A DNA stretch of 64,000 nt from CAIKMD01 sp963803265 (lineage in GTDB: Bacteria; Pseudomonadota; Alphaproteobacteria; ATCC43930; CGMCC-115725): positions 186,001-250,000 of the forward strand of contig CAWDLZ010000017.1 of NCBI GenBank assembly GCA_963803265.1. The letters are read 5' to 3'. Each line of letters begins with the position of its first letter. Positions within the stretch are counted from its first letter, which is position 1. The position numbers were made by a program, and so were the translations under genes. Positions 17,242 to 26,264 of this stretch are shown here, in pieces. The notes below the pieces were generated by a model that was not told the DNA's origin, searched no databases, and saw only the letters and a program-made list of their open reading frames with translations.

Positions 17242-18510
17242 ATGGCAGCAGTCACGCACGAAAAAGCGTCCAACGTGGAGCATTTGCTCCACGACTTCAC
17301 CGAACGGCTCGAAAAGCATCCTTTCGGCTGGCGGGCGGTCATCGTGCACCTGTCGCGATTGCGCCCGAGCAATCGGCGCGCGCAGCAAATCCGCGTCGCG
17401 GCCAACACCTTCGAAGCGAGGGTCCGGCTTTTCGAGGGTCAGATCTTCCTCTTGCAGCAGGGAGATATCGTCTTCATCTGCAAGGACGCCGACGTCGCCG
17501 CGGTCGACGATGCAGTTGCCAAGGTACGGTTCCTTTTCGACGACGATCCGTTGGCCTCCTTGCTCGACAACGTGCAGTCCGACGGCTTCGCAACCTGGTA
17601 CGATCTTGCGCGCGAGTACGTCAAGTTCTGTCCCGTGGTCCAACAGCTCTACGAGGACGAGCAGCGCCGGCAAAAGCAACTCGCGACGATCGCGGGCGAC
17701 CAGCAAAAGAATGCGCGGGTGCCGATGGATCCGCAGGCGCTTGCCGAGCTCGTCAATGTGATCTCGCGCGCGGATCTGACCAATCTGCTGCGCCGCCAGG
17801 CGGTGTGCGCGATGGTGCCGGGCGAGGCGCCGACACCGATCTACCGCGAGCTCTACGTCTCGATCCCCGGGCTGCGCGATACCGTCATGCCGGAGCGCGA
17901 CATTTCATCCGACCGCTGGCTCTTCCAATATTTGACGCAGACCCTCGATAAGCGCGTCCTAGCCATACTGAAGCGCCACGACGACAGCACGCTCGCCCAT
18001 TCTTACAGCATCAATCTCAACGTCTCGACTCTGCTCTCGCCCGAGTTCCAGGCCTTCGATCAAAGCCTGCGCGCCGGTTCGCGCGGCAGCATCGTCATCG
18101 AGCTCGAAAAGGTCGATATCTTCCACGACCTCGGCGCCTATATCTTCGCCCGCGATTTCGTGCGCGAGCGCGGCTATCGCGTCTGCCTCGACGGCGTCAC
18201 CGCGCTGACCTTGCCGTTCATCGACCGCGAGCGGCTGAACCTCGATCTCGTCAAGGTGTTCTGGACGCCCGATCTCATCGAGACCAACCGCGCCGACCAC
18301 GGCGACGAACTCCGCGCCGCCATGGACCGCATCGGCAAGACGCGGATTATACTCGCGCGTTGCGACAGCGCGGAGGCGATCCGTTTCGGGCATGAGTGCG
18401 GGCTGCGCCTCTTCCAGGGCAGGCATCTCGATCGGCTGCTTGCTGGCTCGGGCAACATGGCGGTGAAGGGGCGGCTTGCCGCGCCGGTTCGGGCTTCCGC
18501 GGCGGGTTGA
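17242..18510 (+). CDS. Degenerate EAL-domain protein
   Basis: About 422 aa. The C-terminal half aligns with the EAL phosphodiesterase fold (SINLNVSTLLSPEFQAFD, then IVIELEKVDIF, then RVCLDGVTALTLPFIDR, ending with the loop before LFQGRHLD). The catalytic residues are missing: the EAL motif region is not recognisable and the conserved DDFG element reads LDGVTAL. It is therefore probably a c-di-GMP-independent adaptor or an inactive binder. The N-terminal half (GWRAVIVHLSRLRPSN onward, with a possible receiver-like FEGQIFLLQQGDIVFIC) is not recognised. The start is uncertain: ATG 17242 is used, and the frame is open to ATG 17116. It follows regA by 151 bp. Confidence 0.72.
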   Translation: MAAVTHEKASNVEHLLHDFTERLEKHPFGWRAVIVHLSRLRPSNRRAQQIRVAANTFEARVRLFEGQIFLLQQGDIVFICKDADVAAVDDAVAKVRFLFDDDPLASLLDNVQSDGFATWYDLAREYVKFCPVVQQLYEDEQRRQKQLATIAGDQQKNARVPMDPQALAELVNVISRADLTNLLRRQAVCAMVPGEAPTPIYRELYVSIPGLRDTVMPERDISSDRWLFQYLTQTLDKRVLAILKRHDDSTLAHSYSINLNVSTLLSPEFQAFDQSLRAGSRGSIVIELEKVDIFHDLGAYIFARDFVRERGYRVCLDGVTALTLPFIDRERLNLDLVKVFWTPDLIETNRADHGDELRAAMDRIGKTRIILARCDSAEAIRFGHECGLRLFQGRHLDRLLAGSGNMAVKGRLAAPVRASAAG

Positions 18511-18566
18511 TCGGCGGCCGCGAGGTTTCCCTTGCCAGGCCGATGCCGCCGCCATAAGACGACGGC

Positions 18567-20024
18567 GTGACAGAGGCCGATCTAATTCCCCTGGTCGAGA
18601 AGCTGAAGACCGCGCGCGTTTTATGCGTCGGCGACGTGATGCTCGACCACTATGTCTATGGCCGGGTCGAGCGCATCTCGCCTGAGGCGCCAGTTCCGGT
18701 GCTGCATATCGAGCGCGAGGAGCGCACCCTGGGCGGCGCGGGCAACGTGCTGCGCAACCTTCATGCGTTGGGCGTCGAGACCTGCTTCATCTCGGTGACG
18801 GGCGCCGATGCGGGCGGCCGCGATGTCGGGCGCATGGTCGCTGCCCTGGGCGGCGCCGAGGCTCATGTGCTGGCCGAGCGCGGCCGCATCACCACCTTGA
18901 AGACCCGCTATGTCGCTGCGACCCAGCAGCTCTTGCGCGCCGATCTCGAGCAGGTGACGGCGCTGACGCCCGATGTGCATGCCGACCTCGTGAAGCTGGT
19001 CAAGGACTCCCTGCCGCAGCACAAGGTCGCGATCCTCTCCGATTATGCCAAGGGCGTCTTGAGCGGTGGCGTCGCAACCGAGATCATCGCGGTGGCCAAA
19101 GCGGCGGGCAGCATCGTCGTGGTCGATCCGAAGGGCGCCGATTATGGCATTTATCGCGGCGCCGACCTGCTGAAGCCCAACCGGCCCGAGCTGGCTCTCG
19201 CGGCCAAGGCGCCGGCCGGCAGCGAAAGCGAGGTGATCGCGGCGGCGCGCGGCCTCATTGCGGCGCACGGGTTCGGCGCGATGCTGGTGACCTGCGGCAA
19301 GGACGGCATGGTGCTGGTCGATCGCAAAGGTGGCACGCTCAGGCTCGCCGCCGAGGCGCGCGAGGTCTTCGATGTCTCGGGCGCGGGCGATACCGTGGTG
19401 GCGATGCTGGGCGCGGCGCTGGGCGCGGGCGCGAGCCTGATCGAGGCGGCGCGCCTTGCCAACGCCGCAGCCGGCATCGTCGTCGGCAAGATCGGCACCG
19501 CGGTGGTCGAGCCGACCGAGATCGAGGCGACGCTGCTCAACCGCGACACGATCGACCAGCGTAAGACGCTGCCGCTGTCGCTGGCGCTCGATCAAGTCGC
19601 GCGCTGGCGCCGCGGCGGGCTCAAGATCGGCTTCACCAATGGCTGCTTCGATCTGTTGCACCCCGGCCACGTCGCGCTGCTCGACCAAGCCAAGGCGGCG
19701 AGCGACCGGCTGATCGTCGCCATCAACAGCGATGCTTCGGTGGAGCGCCTCAAAGGGCCCGGTCGGCCGGTGCATAACCAGGAAGCGCGCGCGGCCGTGC
19801 TGGCCTCGCTCGCCGCGGTCGATCTGGTCGTGGTGTTCGGGGAGGACACGCCGGCCGATCTGATCGCCGCGATCCGGCCCGACGTCCTGGTGAAAGGCGC
19901 TGATTACCGGCCCGATCAGGTGGTCGGCGCGGATCTCGTGCGCGCCTATGGCGGCAAGGTCCTGCTCGCCGACCTCCTGCCCGGCTACAGCACGACCGCG
20001 ACCATCGCCCGCGCCGCGCGCTAG
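18567..20024 (+). CDS. hldE: Bifunctional heptose kinase/adenylyltransferase HldE (RfaE)
   Basis: Makes ADP-heptose for the LPS inner core: phosphorylates D-glycero-beta-D-manno-heptose 7-phosphate at C1 and, after dephosphorylation, adds AMP. 485 aa. The N-terminal PfkB/ribokinase domain shows VGDVMLDHYVYG, TLGGAGNVLRNL near residue 53 and the C-terminal PfkB signature DVSGAGDTVVAML near residue 270. The C-terminal cytidylyltransferase-like domain starts at FTNGCFDLLHPGHVALL (HxGH motif) and has VKGADYRPDQVVG. GTG start at 18567. It ends 2 bp from the convergent mmcB stop. Confidence 0.95.
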   Translation: MTEADLIPLVEKLKTARVLCVGDVMLDHYVYGRVERISPEAPVPVLHIEREERTLGGAGNVLRNLHALGVETCFISVTGADAGGRDVGRMVAALGGAEAHVLAERGRITTLKTRYVAATQQLLRADLEQVTALTPDVHADLVKLVKDSLPQHKVAILSDYAKGVLSGGVATEIIAVAKAAGSIVVVDPKGADYGIYRGADLLKPNRPELALAAKAPAGSESEVIAAARGLIAAHGFGAMLVTCGKDGMVLVDRKGGTLRLAAEAREVFDVSGAGDTVVAMLGAALGAGASLIEAARLANAAAGIVVGKIGTAVVEPTEIEATLLNRDTIDQRKTLPLSLALDQVARWRRGGLKIGFTNGCFDLLHPGHVALLDQAKAASDRLIVAINSDASVERLKGPGRPVHNQEARAAVLASLAAVDLVVVFGEDTPADLIAAIRPDVLVKGADYRPDQVVGADLVRAYGGKVLLADLLPGYSTTATIARAAR

Positions 20025-20026
20025 GC

Positions 20027-20488
20027 CTAAACGCCCAAATCCGTATCCTGGGCACCGGGATCGACCATCCGGTGCAGCCGGCCAGCGGCCAGCCGCGCAA
20101 ACCGCAAATGCAGCCCGCGCCGCCGCGCCGCGCCGAGTTTTTGCTCGGGCGCCTCGCGCAGCCAGGCCGCGCCGAATCCGTCGGCCTGAATGAGACCGCA
20201 CTCGATCGGGATCAGCTCGAGCGGGAACCCTTCGGCCACGGCGAAGTAAAGCCGATCGCACCAAGAGCTGTATTCCGGCCATTTGCGGTCGGCGCGGAAA
20301 TCGGCTACCGACGATTTGATCTCGACGATCACCAGCGCGCCATCGCGGCCGAGCGCCAAGATGTCGGCCCGTCTGCCATCGGCAAGCGGAACCTCGATCA
20401 ACGGCGTGAAGCCGCGCAGCGCCAGCGCCCGGCAAACGCCGCGGGCAAGCGCTTTCGGGATATCGCGGGCATCCGGCATGGCAGGCAA
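20027..20488 (-). CDS. mmcB: MmcB-type DNA repair protein (PD-(D/E)XK-like)
   Basis: 153 aa, matching the alphaproteobacterial MmcB family (DUF-type, linked to mitomycin C resistance in Caulobacter). The nuclease-like core is RADILALGRDGALVIVEIKSS near residues 40-60, where Asp and E-x-K form a PD-(D/E)XK signature. WPEYSSWCDRLYFAV and the I-P-x-E-C-G-L-I-Q-A-D-G-like strand are family features. It is divergent from the ABC exporter (29 bp between starts). The catalytic role in the family is inferred from fold rather than proven biochemistry. Confidence 0.85.
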   Translation of the reverse strand: MPAMPDARDIPKALARGVCRALALRGFTPLIEVPLADGRRADILALGRDGALVIVEIKSSVADFRADRKWPEYSSWCDRLYFAVAEGFPLELIPIECGLIQADGFGAAWLREAPEQKLGAARRRGLHLRFARLAAGRLHRMVDPGAQDTDLGV

Positions 20489-20517
20489 ATCCGGTACGCA
20501 ACCCTTCGGAGTGGACG

Positions 20518-22239
20518 ATGGCAGACGCGAAGAATAGCAAGCGGGGCGAATTTTTGCGCGATGCCTGGCGTTTGGCCAAGCCCTATTGGTTTTCCGACGA
20601 GCGGCGCTGGGCCTGGGGTCTCTTGGCCGCGGTGATCGCGCTCAATCTGGCATCGGTCTTCATCAACGTCCGGCTCAATATCTGGCGCAACGCCTTCTAC
20701 GATACCCTGCAAAATCTCGACGAGCACGGCTTCTTCGTGCAGCTCGGCATCTTCGCGCTGCTGGCCTCGGCTTGGATTGCCGTGATCGTCTACCAACTCT
20801 ATCTTCAGCAGATGCTGCAGATCCGCTGGCGGCGCTGGCTGACGCGGCGCTATCTCGGCGAATGGCTCGACGGCAAGGCCTATTACCGGCTGCAGCTCGA
20901 GGGCGGCGAAACCGACAATCCCGACCAACGCATCTCCGAAGATCTCAATCGCTTCACCGACGCCAGTCTCGGGCTCAGCCTCGGCTTGTTGAACGCGGCG
21001 GTGACGCTGGTGTCCTTCCTCGGCATCCTGTGGGTGCTGTCGGGCCCGCTCACGATCCCGTTGGGGCGCTACGGTTCGATGGTGGTGCCGGGCTACATGG
21101 TCTGGTTCGCGCTGCTCTATGCGATCGGTGGCACCTGGCTGACCTTCAAGATCGGGCGGCCCTTGGTCGCGCTGAATTTCATGCAACAGCGCTTCGAAGC
21201 CGATTTCCGCTTCAGCCTGGTGCGCTTGCGCGAGAATACGGAAGGCGTCGCGCTTTACGGCGGCGAGCAGCGCGAGATGGCGAACTTTCTCGGCCGCTTC
21301 GACTTTGTCTTCGCCAATTTTTGGGCGATCATGCGGCGCGTCAAAACGCTCGGTTGGTGGACCAGCTTCTACGGCCAGTTCGCCGTGATTTTTCCCTACA
21401 TCGTCGCGGCGCCGCGCTTTTTCTCCAAACAAATGCAGCTTGGCGGCCTGATGCAGACCGCCGACGCCTTCGGCACGGTCCAGGGCGCGCTGTCCTTCAT
21501 CGTCAACGCTTATACCGACATCGCTACTTGGCAATCGGTGGTGCAGCGCCTCGTCGGCTTCGACGCGCGAGCCCGCGAGATTGCCGCCGCCAATGCGGGG
21601 CCGCAGCCGATACGGGTCGAACATGCCGGCCATGGGCTCAAAGTCACGGATCTCGATCTCGATCTGCCCAACGGCGTCGCTTTGTTGCGGCACGTCGATC
21701 TCGCCGCCAAGCCGGGCGAGGCGATGCTGATCACGGGTCCGACCGGCAGCGGCAAGAGCACGCTGTTGCGCGCCCTCGCCGGCATTTGGCCCTATGGCAA
21801 GGGCGCGATCCAGATGGCCGCGGGCAAGCTCTTGTTCCTGCCGCAAAAGCCCTATCTACCGCTGGGCAGCCTGCGCGAGGCCCTCATCTATCCGCGCGCC
21901 GCGGCCGATATACCCGAGGCCCGGCTCAAGGAGGTTTTGGATATCGTGGGGCTCGGCGCCTTCGCCGCACGGCTCGACGAAGCGGATCAATGGGCGCAAC
22001 GCCTCTCCTTGGGCGAGCAGCAGCGGCTCTCCTTCGCGCGCATTCTGCTGACCGAGCCCGAGCTAGTCTTCCTCGACGAAGCCACCTCGGCGCTCGACGA
22101 GCCGAGCGAGGCGCGGCTCTATGCCATGCTGCGCCAGGCGTCCTGGCACCCGACCATCGTCAGCGTCGGTCATCGCGGCACCCTGTCCGCTTTCCACGAC
22201 CGCAGCTTGGACATCGCTACCTTCCGCACGACCGCCTAG
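20518..22239 (+). CDS. ABC transporter, fused permease-ATPase (YddA/SbmA-BacA-like)
   Basis: 573 aa half-transporter with an N-terminal SbmA/BacA-like membrane domain (ABC_membrane_2) and a C-terminal ATPase, the ABCD/YddA arrangement. The EAA-like segment LVRLRENTEGVALYGGEQRE near residue 240 is diagnostic. The ATPase has Walker A GPTGSGKSTLLRALAG near residue 405, the signature LSLGEQQRLSFARI (LSxGE, with Leu instead of Gly after Ser) and Walker B LVFLDEATSALDE. The substrate is unknown; relatives move peptides or fatty acyl compounds. Same strand as lysS, 17 bp upstream of its start. Confidence 0.9.
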   Translation: MADAKNSKRGEFLRDAWRLAKPYWFSDERRWAWGLLAAVIALNLASVFINVRLNIWRNAFYDTLQNLDEHGFFVQLGIFALLASAWIAVIVYQLYLQQMLQIRWRRWLTRRYLGEWLDGKAYYRLQLEGGETDNPDQRISEDLNRFTDASLGLSLGLLNAAVTLVSFLGILWVLSGPLTIPLGRYGSMVVPGYMVWFALLYAIGGTWLTFKIGRPLVALNFMQQRFEADFRFSLVRLRENTEGVALYGGEQREMANFLGRFDFVFANFWAIMRRVKTLGWWTSFYGQFAVIFPYIVAAPRFFSKQMQLGGLMQTADAFGTVQGALSFIVNAYTDIATWQSVVQRLVGFDARAREIAAANAGPQPIRVEHAGHGLKVTDLDLDLPNGVALLRHVDLAAKPGEAMLITGPTGSGKSTLLRALAGIWPYGKGAIQMAAGKLLFLPQKPYLPLGSLREALIYPRAAADIPEARLKEVLDIVGLGAFAARLDEADQWAQRLSLGEQQRLSFARILLTEPELVFLDEATSALDEPSEARLYAMLRQASWHPTIVSVGHRGTLSAFHDRSLDIATFRTTA

Positions 22240-22256
22240 CCTGTTACAAAACAAGC

Positions 22257-23744
22257 ATGGAACGACGCGACGACGAATCCGACAATCAATTCCGCACGGC
22301 GCGGATCGAGAAGCTCAAAGTGCTGCGCGGCATGGGCGTCGATCCCTACCCTTATGCCTACGCGCGCAGCGCCGTGGCCAAAGAGCTCGAGGCGCGTTAT
22401 GGCGCGCTCGCCGCTGGCGCCGTGACCACGGACCGCGTCGCCGTCGCCGGGCGCATCCGCGCCATCCGCAACAGCGGCATGTTCGTCGATCTCCATGACA
22501 GCACCGGCAAGATCCAAATCTTCAATCACAAAGACCATCTGCCGCCCGAGCAAGTCGCGCTCGTGAAGCTGCTCGATCTCGGCGATTTGATCGGGGTCGA
22601 AGGCGTCGTGCGACGCACGCCCCGGGGCGAGCTCACCATCGACAGCGCGCGCGTCACCTTGCTGGCCAAGGCGCTGCTGCCTCTTCCCGAGAAATTCCAC
22701 GGCCTCGCCGATATCGAGCTGCGCTATCGCCAGCGCTATCTCGACCTCATCATGAGCGAGGAAAGCCGCGACACTTTGCGCCGCCGGAGCCGCATCGTCG
22801 CCAGCCTGCGCAGCGTTCTCCTCGACGAAGGATTCCTCGAGGTCGAGACGCCGATGCTCCACACCATCCCCGGCGGCGCCTCGGCCAAGCCCTTCGTGAC
22901 CCATCACGCCGCGCTCGATCTCGAGCTCTATCTGCGCATCGCGCCCGAGTTGCATCTGAAGCGGTTGCTGGTCGGCGGGCTCTCGGACAAGCTGTTCGAG
23001 ATCAACCGCAGCTTCCGCAACGAGGGGCTATCGCCGCGCCATAACCCCGAGTTCACCTCGCTCGAGCTCTATGAGGCTTATGTCGACTATCACGCAATGA
23101 TGGATCTCGTGGAAAAGCTCATCACGGCGGCGGCGCAGGCGGTGCTGGGCGGCACCATGGCCGTCTACGGCGAGCGCCGGATCGAGTTCGCCGCGCCCTG
23201 GCCGCGCCGCTCAATGGCCGAGCTGGTGCTTGCCGCAACGGGGGTCGATTTTCTGGCGATTGCCGAGGATGCAGCGGCGCGCGACGCAGCGCGCGAGATC
23301 GGCGCCGATTGCCCCGAGAGCGCCGGCTGGGGCCGCGCGCTCGAAGCGGCGTTCTCGGCCAAGGTCGAGGCCAATCTCATTCAGCCCACCCATGTGACCG
23401 GCTTTCCGCGCGAAATCTCGCCGCTGGCCAAGGCTGACCGCCACGACCCTCGGCTCACCGAGCGCTTCGAGACCTATGTCAATGGCTGGGAGATCGCCAA
23501 CGCGTTTTCCGAGATCAACGATCCCCTGGATCAATTGGAACGGTTCCAGACGCAAATGAAAGAGCGCGAGAAGGGCGACGAGGAAGCGCAGCATCTCGAT
23601 GCCGATTTCGTGCAAGCCCTCGAATACGGCATGCCGCCGGCCGGCGGGCTGGGCATCGGCATCGACCGGCTGGCGATGCTCTTGACCAACAGTCCGTCCA
23701 TTCGGGACGTAATCGCCTTCCCGACGATGCGGCCGAAAATCTGA
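22257..23744 (+). CDS. lysS: Lysyl-tRNA synthetase, class II
   Basis: Charges tRNA-Lys. 495 aa, normal for bacterial class II LysRS. The N-terminal OB domain includes VAGRIRAIRNSGMFVDLHD. Class II motif 1 is near FLEVETPMLHTIPGGASAKPF, motif 2 is KLFEINRSFRNEGLSPRHNPEFT, and motif 3 is GGLGIGIDRLAMLLTN near the C-terminus. The ATG at 22257 begins MERRDDESDNQFRTARIEKL, the usual LysRS start. It converges on the MFS gene, with stops 3 bp apart. Nothing unusual. Confidence 0.97.
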   Translation: MERRDDESDNQFRTARIEKLKVLRGMGVDPYPYAYARSAVAKELEARYGALAAGAVTTDRVAVAGRIRAIRNSGMFVDLHDSTGKIQIFNHKDHLPPEQVALVKLLDLGDLIGVEGVVRRTPRGELTIDSARVTLLAKALLPLPEKFHGLADIELRYRQRYLDLIMSEESRDTLRRRSRIVASLRSVLLDEGFLEVETPMLHTIPGGASAKPFVTHHAALDLELYLRIAPELHLKRLLVGGLSDKLFEINRSFRNEGLSPRHNPEFTSLELYEAYVDYHAMMDLVEKLITAAAQAVLGGTMAVYGERRIEFAAPWPRRSMAELVLAATGVDFLAIAEDAAARDAAREIGADCPESAGWGRALEAAFSAKVEANLIQPTHVTGFPREISPLAKADRHDPRLTERFETYVNGWEIANAFSEINDPLDQLERFQTQMKEREKGDEEAQHLDADFVQALEYGMPPAGGLGIGIDRLAMLLTNSPSIRDVIAFPTMRPKI

Positions 23745-23747
23745 GGA

Positions 23748-24941
23748 TCACGCGAGGCGCGGCCGCCGCGCGAGCAAGACGTAGCTGGCGACGGCGCCCA
23801 AGGCACCCAGCATCATGCCGATGCCCATCGGGCCTCCAGTGCCGTTGAAGAAGAAATTGACGATATAGCCGGCAAGGGCGCCGCTCGACATCTGAAGTGC
23901 GCCCATAAGGGAGGCGCCGGTGCCCGCCATATGCGCGATGGGCTCCATCGCCGCCGCGACCGCGTTGGTTTGCACGAGGCTGATCGCGATGCAATAAGTG
24001 ACATAAGGCAGCATGATACCGGCGGTCCCGCCCCAGCGCGTCGAGGCACAGAGCAGCATCGCGGCGGCCGCCGCCGCCAGTACAACTAGCCCGCGGCGCA
24101 ACAAGGCCTCGCTCGCGACGCCGCGGCGGAGCAGCCTCCGGTTCCAAAACGCGCCCGCCATATAGCCCAGCACCGAGGTGCCGAAGAACAAGCCGTAAGC
24201 CTGGCTCGACATGCCGTAGAGATCGATCAGCACAAAGGGCGAGGCCGACAGCACGGCAAACAACCCGCCGAAGACGCTCGCGCTGACCAGCGCAAAGCCG
24301 AGACAGCGCGGATTGGAAAAGAAGGTCGCGTAATTGGTGAAAAGGCGCCGCGGCTGGATGGCGAGAGGATCGCTTTCCCTCAGCGACTCGGCGAAACCCG
24401 CCGAGGTCGCGAGCAACATGATCGCGGCAACGCTTCCCTGCACCAGGAAGATCGCGCGCCACGAGAAATGGTCGGTGAGGAAGCCGCCAATCACCGGCGC
24501 CATCAGCGGCCCGAAGGCCTGCACCGCGGAGATCGAAGACAGGACCTGGGCGAGAGCCGGCCCGTGATAGTAATCGCGCGCCGCCGCCCGCGTCACGACC
24601 ACGCCGACGCAGCCGCCCAGCCCCTGCAACAGGCGCAGCGCTACCATCGTCTCGATGGTCGGCGCCAGCATGCACAAATAGCCGCACATTGTGTAGATCG
24701 TCAGCCCTATCAGCAGCATCGGGCGGCGCCCGAACCGGTCGGAAAGCGGGCCATAAAACAGCTGCCCCGCGGCGTAGCCGATGAGATAGGCGCTGATGGT
24801 GAGCTGGGTGAGATCGGCGGGCACGTCCAATGAAGCGGCGATTGCCGGCAGCGCCGGCAGGCTCATGTCGACGGCGAGGCTCGATACCATCGACTGGGCG
24901 CCGAGCAGCAATCGAAAGGCGCGCCCGTGAGGATCGAGCAT
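23748..24941 (-). CDS. MFS transporter, Bcr/CflA drug-resistance type
   Basis: 397 aa with about 12 predicted membrane helices. N-terminal family features are VDMSLPALPAIAASL in helix 1 and YGPLSDRFGRRPMLLIGL (MFS motif A, residues ~63-80), then RLLQGLGGCVGVVVTRAAARD, which is typical of Bcr/CflA proton antiporters (bicyclomycin, chloramphenicol). FGPLMAPVIGGFL is the antiporter motif C region. The actual substrate is unknown. It ends next to lysS and starts 5 bp upstream of where the ABC ATPase gene ends, so could be co-transcribed with the ABC operon. Confidence 0.88.
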   Translation of the reverse strand: MLDPHGRAFRLLLGAQSMVSSLAVDMSLPALPAIAASLDVPADLTQLTISAYLIGYAAGQLFYGPLSDRFGRRPMLLIGLTIYTMCGYLCMLAPTIETMVALRLLQGLGGCVGVVVTRAAARDYYHGPALAQVLSSISAVQAFGPLMAPVIGGFLTDHFSWRAIFLVQGSVAAIMLLATSAGFAESLRESDPLAIQPRRLFTNYATFFSNPRCLGFALVSASVFGGLFAVLSASPFVLIDLYGMSSQAYGLFFGTSVLGYMAGAFWNRRLLRRGVASEALLRRGLVVLAAAAAAMLLCASTRWGGTAGIMLPYVTYCIAISLVQTNAVAAAMEPIAHMAGTGASLMGALQMSSGALAGYIVNFFFNGTGGPMGIGMMLGALGAVASYVLLARRPRLA

Positions 24942-24945
24942 CGTT

Positions 24946-26262
24946 TCAAGGATTCTCGAGACTCAGCACGCCGCGGTCGTAGTCATAGGCGAACAGCTCG
25001 GCGTAGCGGCCCCAATTGATGACCGTTTCGAGCACGCGCTGGGCCTCTTCCTCGCTCAGATGATCCTCGAGCTCGCCGAGGAAGCGTGCCTCTGGCGCGG
25101 CATGGCCCGGCCGCTCGTCGAGCACGCGCTTGATGTGCGCGATAAAGGCGATGTTGCGCATCAGCGAGTCGGCGAAGAGCTGCTTGCGGCGCAGCAGATC
25201 GGCCTCGGCAAAGGTGCGTCCGAGCGGCGTCACCTCGATGTCGCCGCCGCCGACCTGGGCGAAGCCGAGAAGCTGCAAGGCCTCGATCAGCACCATCAAC
25301 TCGTCGGTGGCGAGATTCTCGTTATCGGCAAGATGCGGCAGATCGGCGCGGCCGTTGAAGGGCGGCACGGTCAGCGCGTCGAGCAGGCCCAATAGCTGCT
25401 GGATCGAGGCGTCGGGCAGGCGGTATTGCATGCTCAACACGTCCGCGCGGGCGCCGCGCCGCGACGCCTCGCGCCCCGGCACGGTCGTCAGCAAGGTGTA
25501 GACCTCGTCGACGACGCGGCGGAAAGCCGGCGAGGCCGGGTCGCGCGGGCGCGGCATCGGCAGGGGAATCTCGGCGCGGATACAGCCCGGATCGCTGCCG
25601 AAGATCAGGATGCGGTCGGCGATCTCGACCGCTTCCTCGATGTTGTGCGATACGAAGATAATGCCCTTCGTGGGCACGCGCTGGTCGAGCCAAAGATCCA
25701 TGATGTCGCCGCGAAGCGTCTCGGCCGTCAGCACGTCGAGCGCCGAAAACGGCTCGTCGAGCAACAGCACGTCCGGATTGACGACGAGCGCGCGGGCAAA
25801 TCCGACACGCTGGCGCATGCCGCCCGACAACTCCTTCGGATAGGCGGATTCGAAGCCGTCGAGCCCGATGAGGTCGATTGCGGCGATGGCACGCTTGCGG
25901 CGCTCCTCGCGCGGCACGCCCAGCGCCTCGAGGCCAAGCTCGACATTGCCGAGCACGGTGAGCCATGGGAACAGCGCAAAGCTCTGGAACACCATGGCGA
26001 TGCCCTGGGCCGGGGCGTAAACCGGCTGGCCGCGATAGGTCACGGTGCCTTCGGTTGGCGGCGTCAGGCCGGCCACCACCCGCAGGAAGGTCGATTTGCC
26101 CGAGCCCGACTTGCCGAGGATTGCGACGATCTCGCCCTGCTTCAGCGTGAAATCGATGTGATCGAGCACGAGGCGTCCGGCATGGTCCGGCTGCCGATAG
26201 GTCTTGCAGATACCGGCCGCGGTAATGAGGCTGGTGTCGGTGGCGGTCTGGATCGTGTCCAT
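24946..26262 (-). CDS. ABC transporter ATPase, nitrate/sulfonate type with C-terminal AAA-associated domain
   Basis: 438 aa. Residues 1-~260 are a standard importer ATPase: Walker A GKSGSGKSTFLR, Q-loop FQSFALFPWLTV, signature LSGGMRQRVGFARAL, Walker B LLLDEPFSALD and switch HN in FVSHNIEEAV (Asn follows His). Residues ~280-438 form a winged-helix-like ABC_nitrate-associated (AAA-associated) domain with LLGLLDAL and a C-terminal LSEEEAQRVLETVINWGRYAELFAYD. The start at ATG 26262 lies just after the permease stop; an upstream in-frame opening overlaps the permease. It pairs with the fused permease upstream. No substrate-binding protein lies beside this operon. Confidence 0.9.
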   Translation of the reverse strand: MDTIQTATDTSLITAAGICKTYRQPDHAGRLVLDHIDFTLKQGEIVAILGKSGSGKSTFLRVVAGLTPPTEGTVTYRGQPVYAPAQGIAMVFQSFALFPWLTVLGNVELGLEALGVPREERRKRAIAAIDLIGLDGFESAYPKELSGGMRQRVGFARALVVNPDVLLLDEPFSALDVLTAETLRGDIMDLWLDQRVPTKGIIFVSHNIEEAVEIADRILIFGSDPGCIRAEIPLPMPRPRDPASPAFRRVVDEVYTLLTTVPGREASRRGARADVLSMQYRLPDASIQQLLGLLDALTVPPFNGRADLPHLADNENLATDELMVLIEALQLLGFAQVGGGDIEVTPLGRTFAEADLLRRKQLFADSLMRNIAFIAHIKRVLDERPGHAAPEARFLGELEDHLSEEEAQRVLETVINWGRYAELFAYDYDRGVLSLENP

Positions 26263-26264
26263 GA

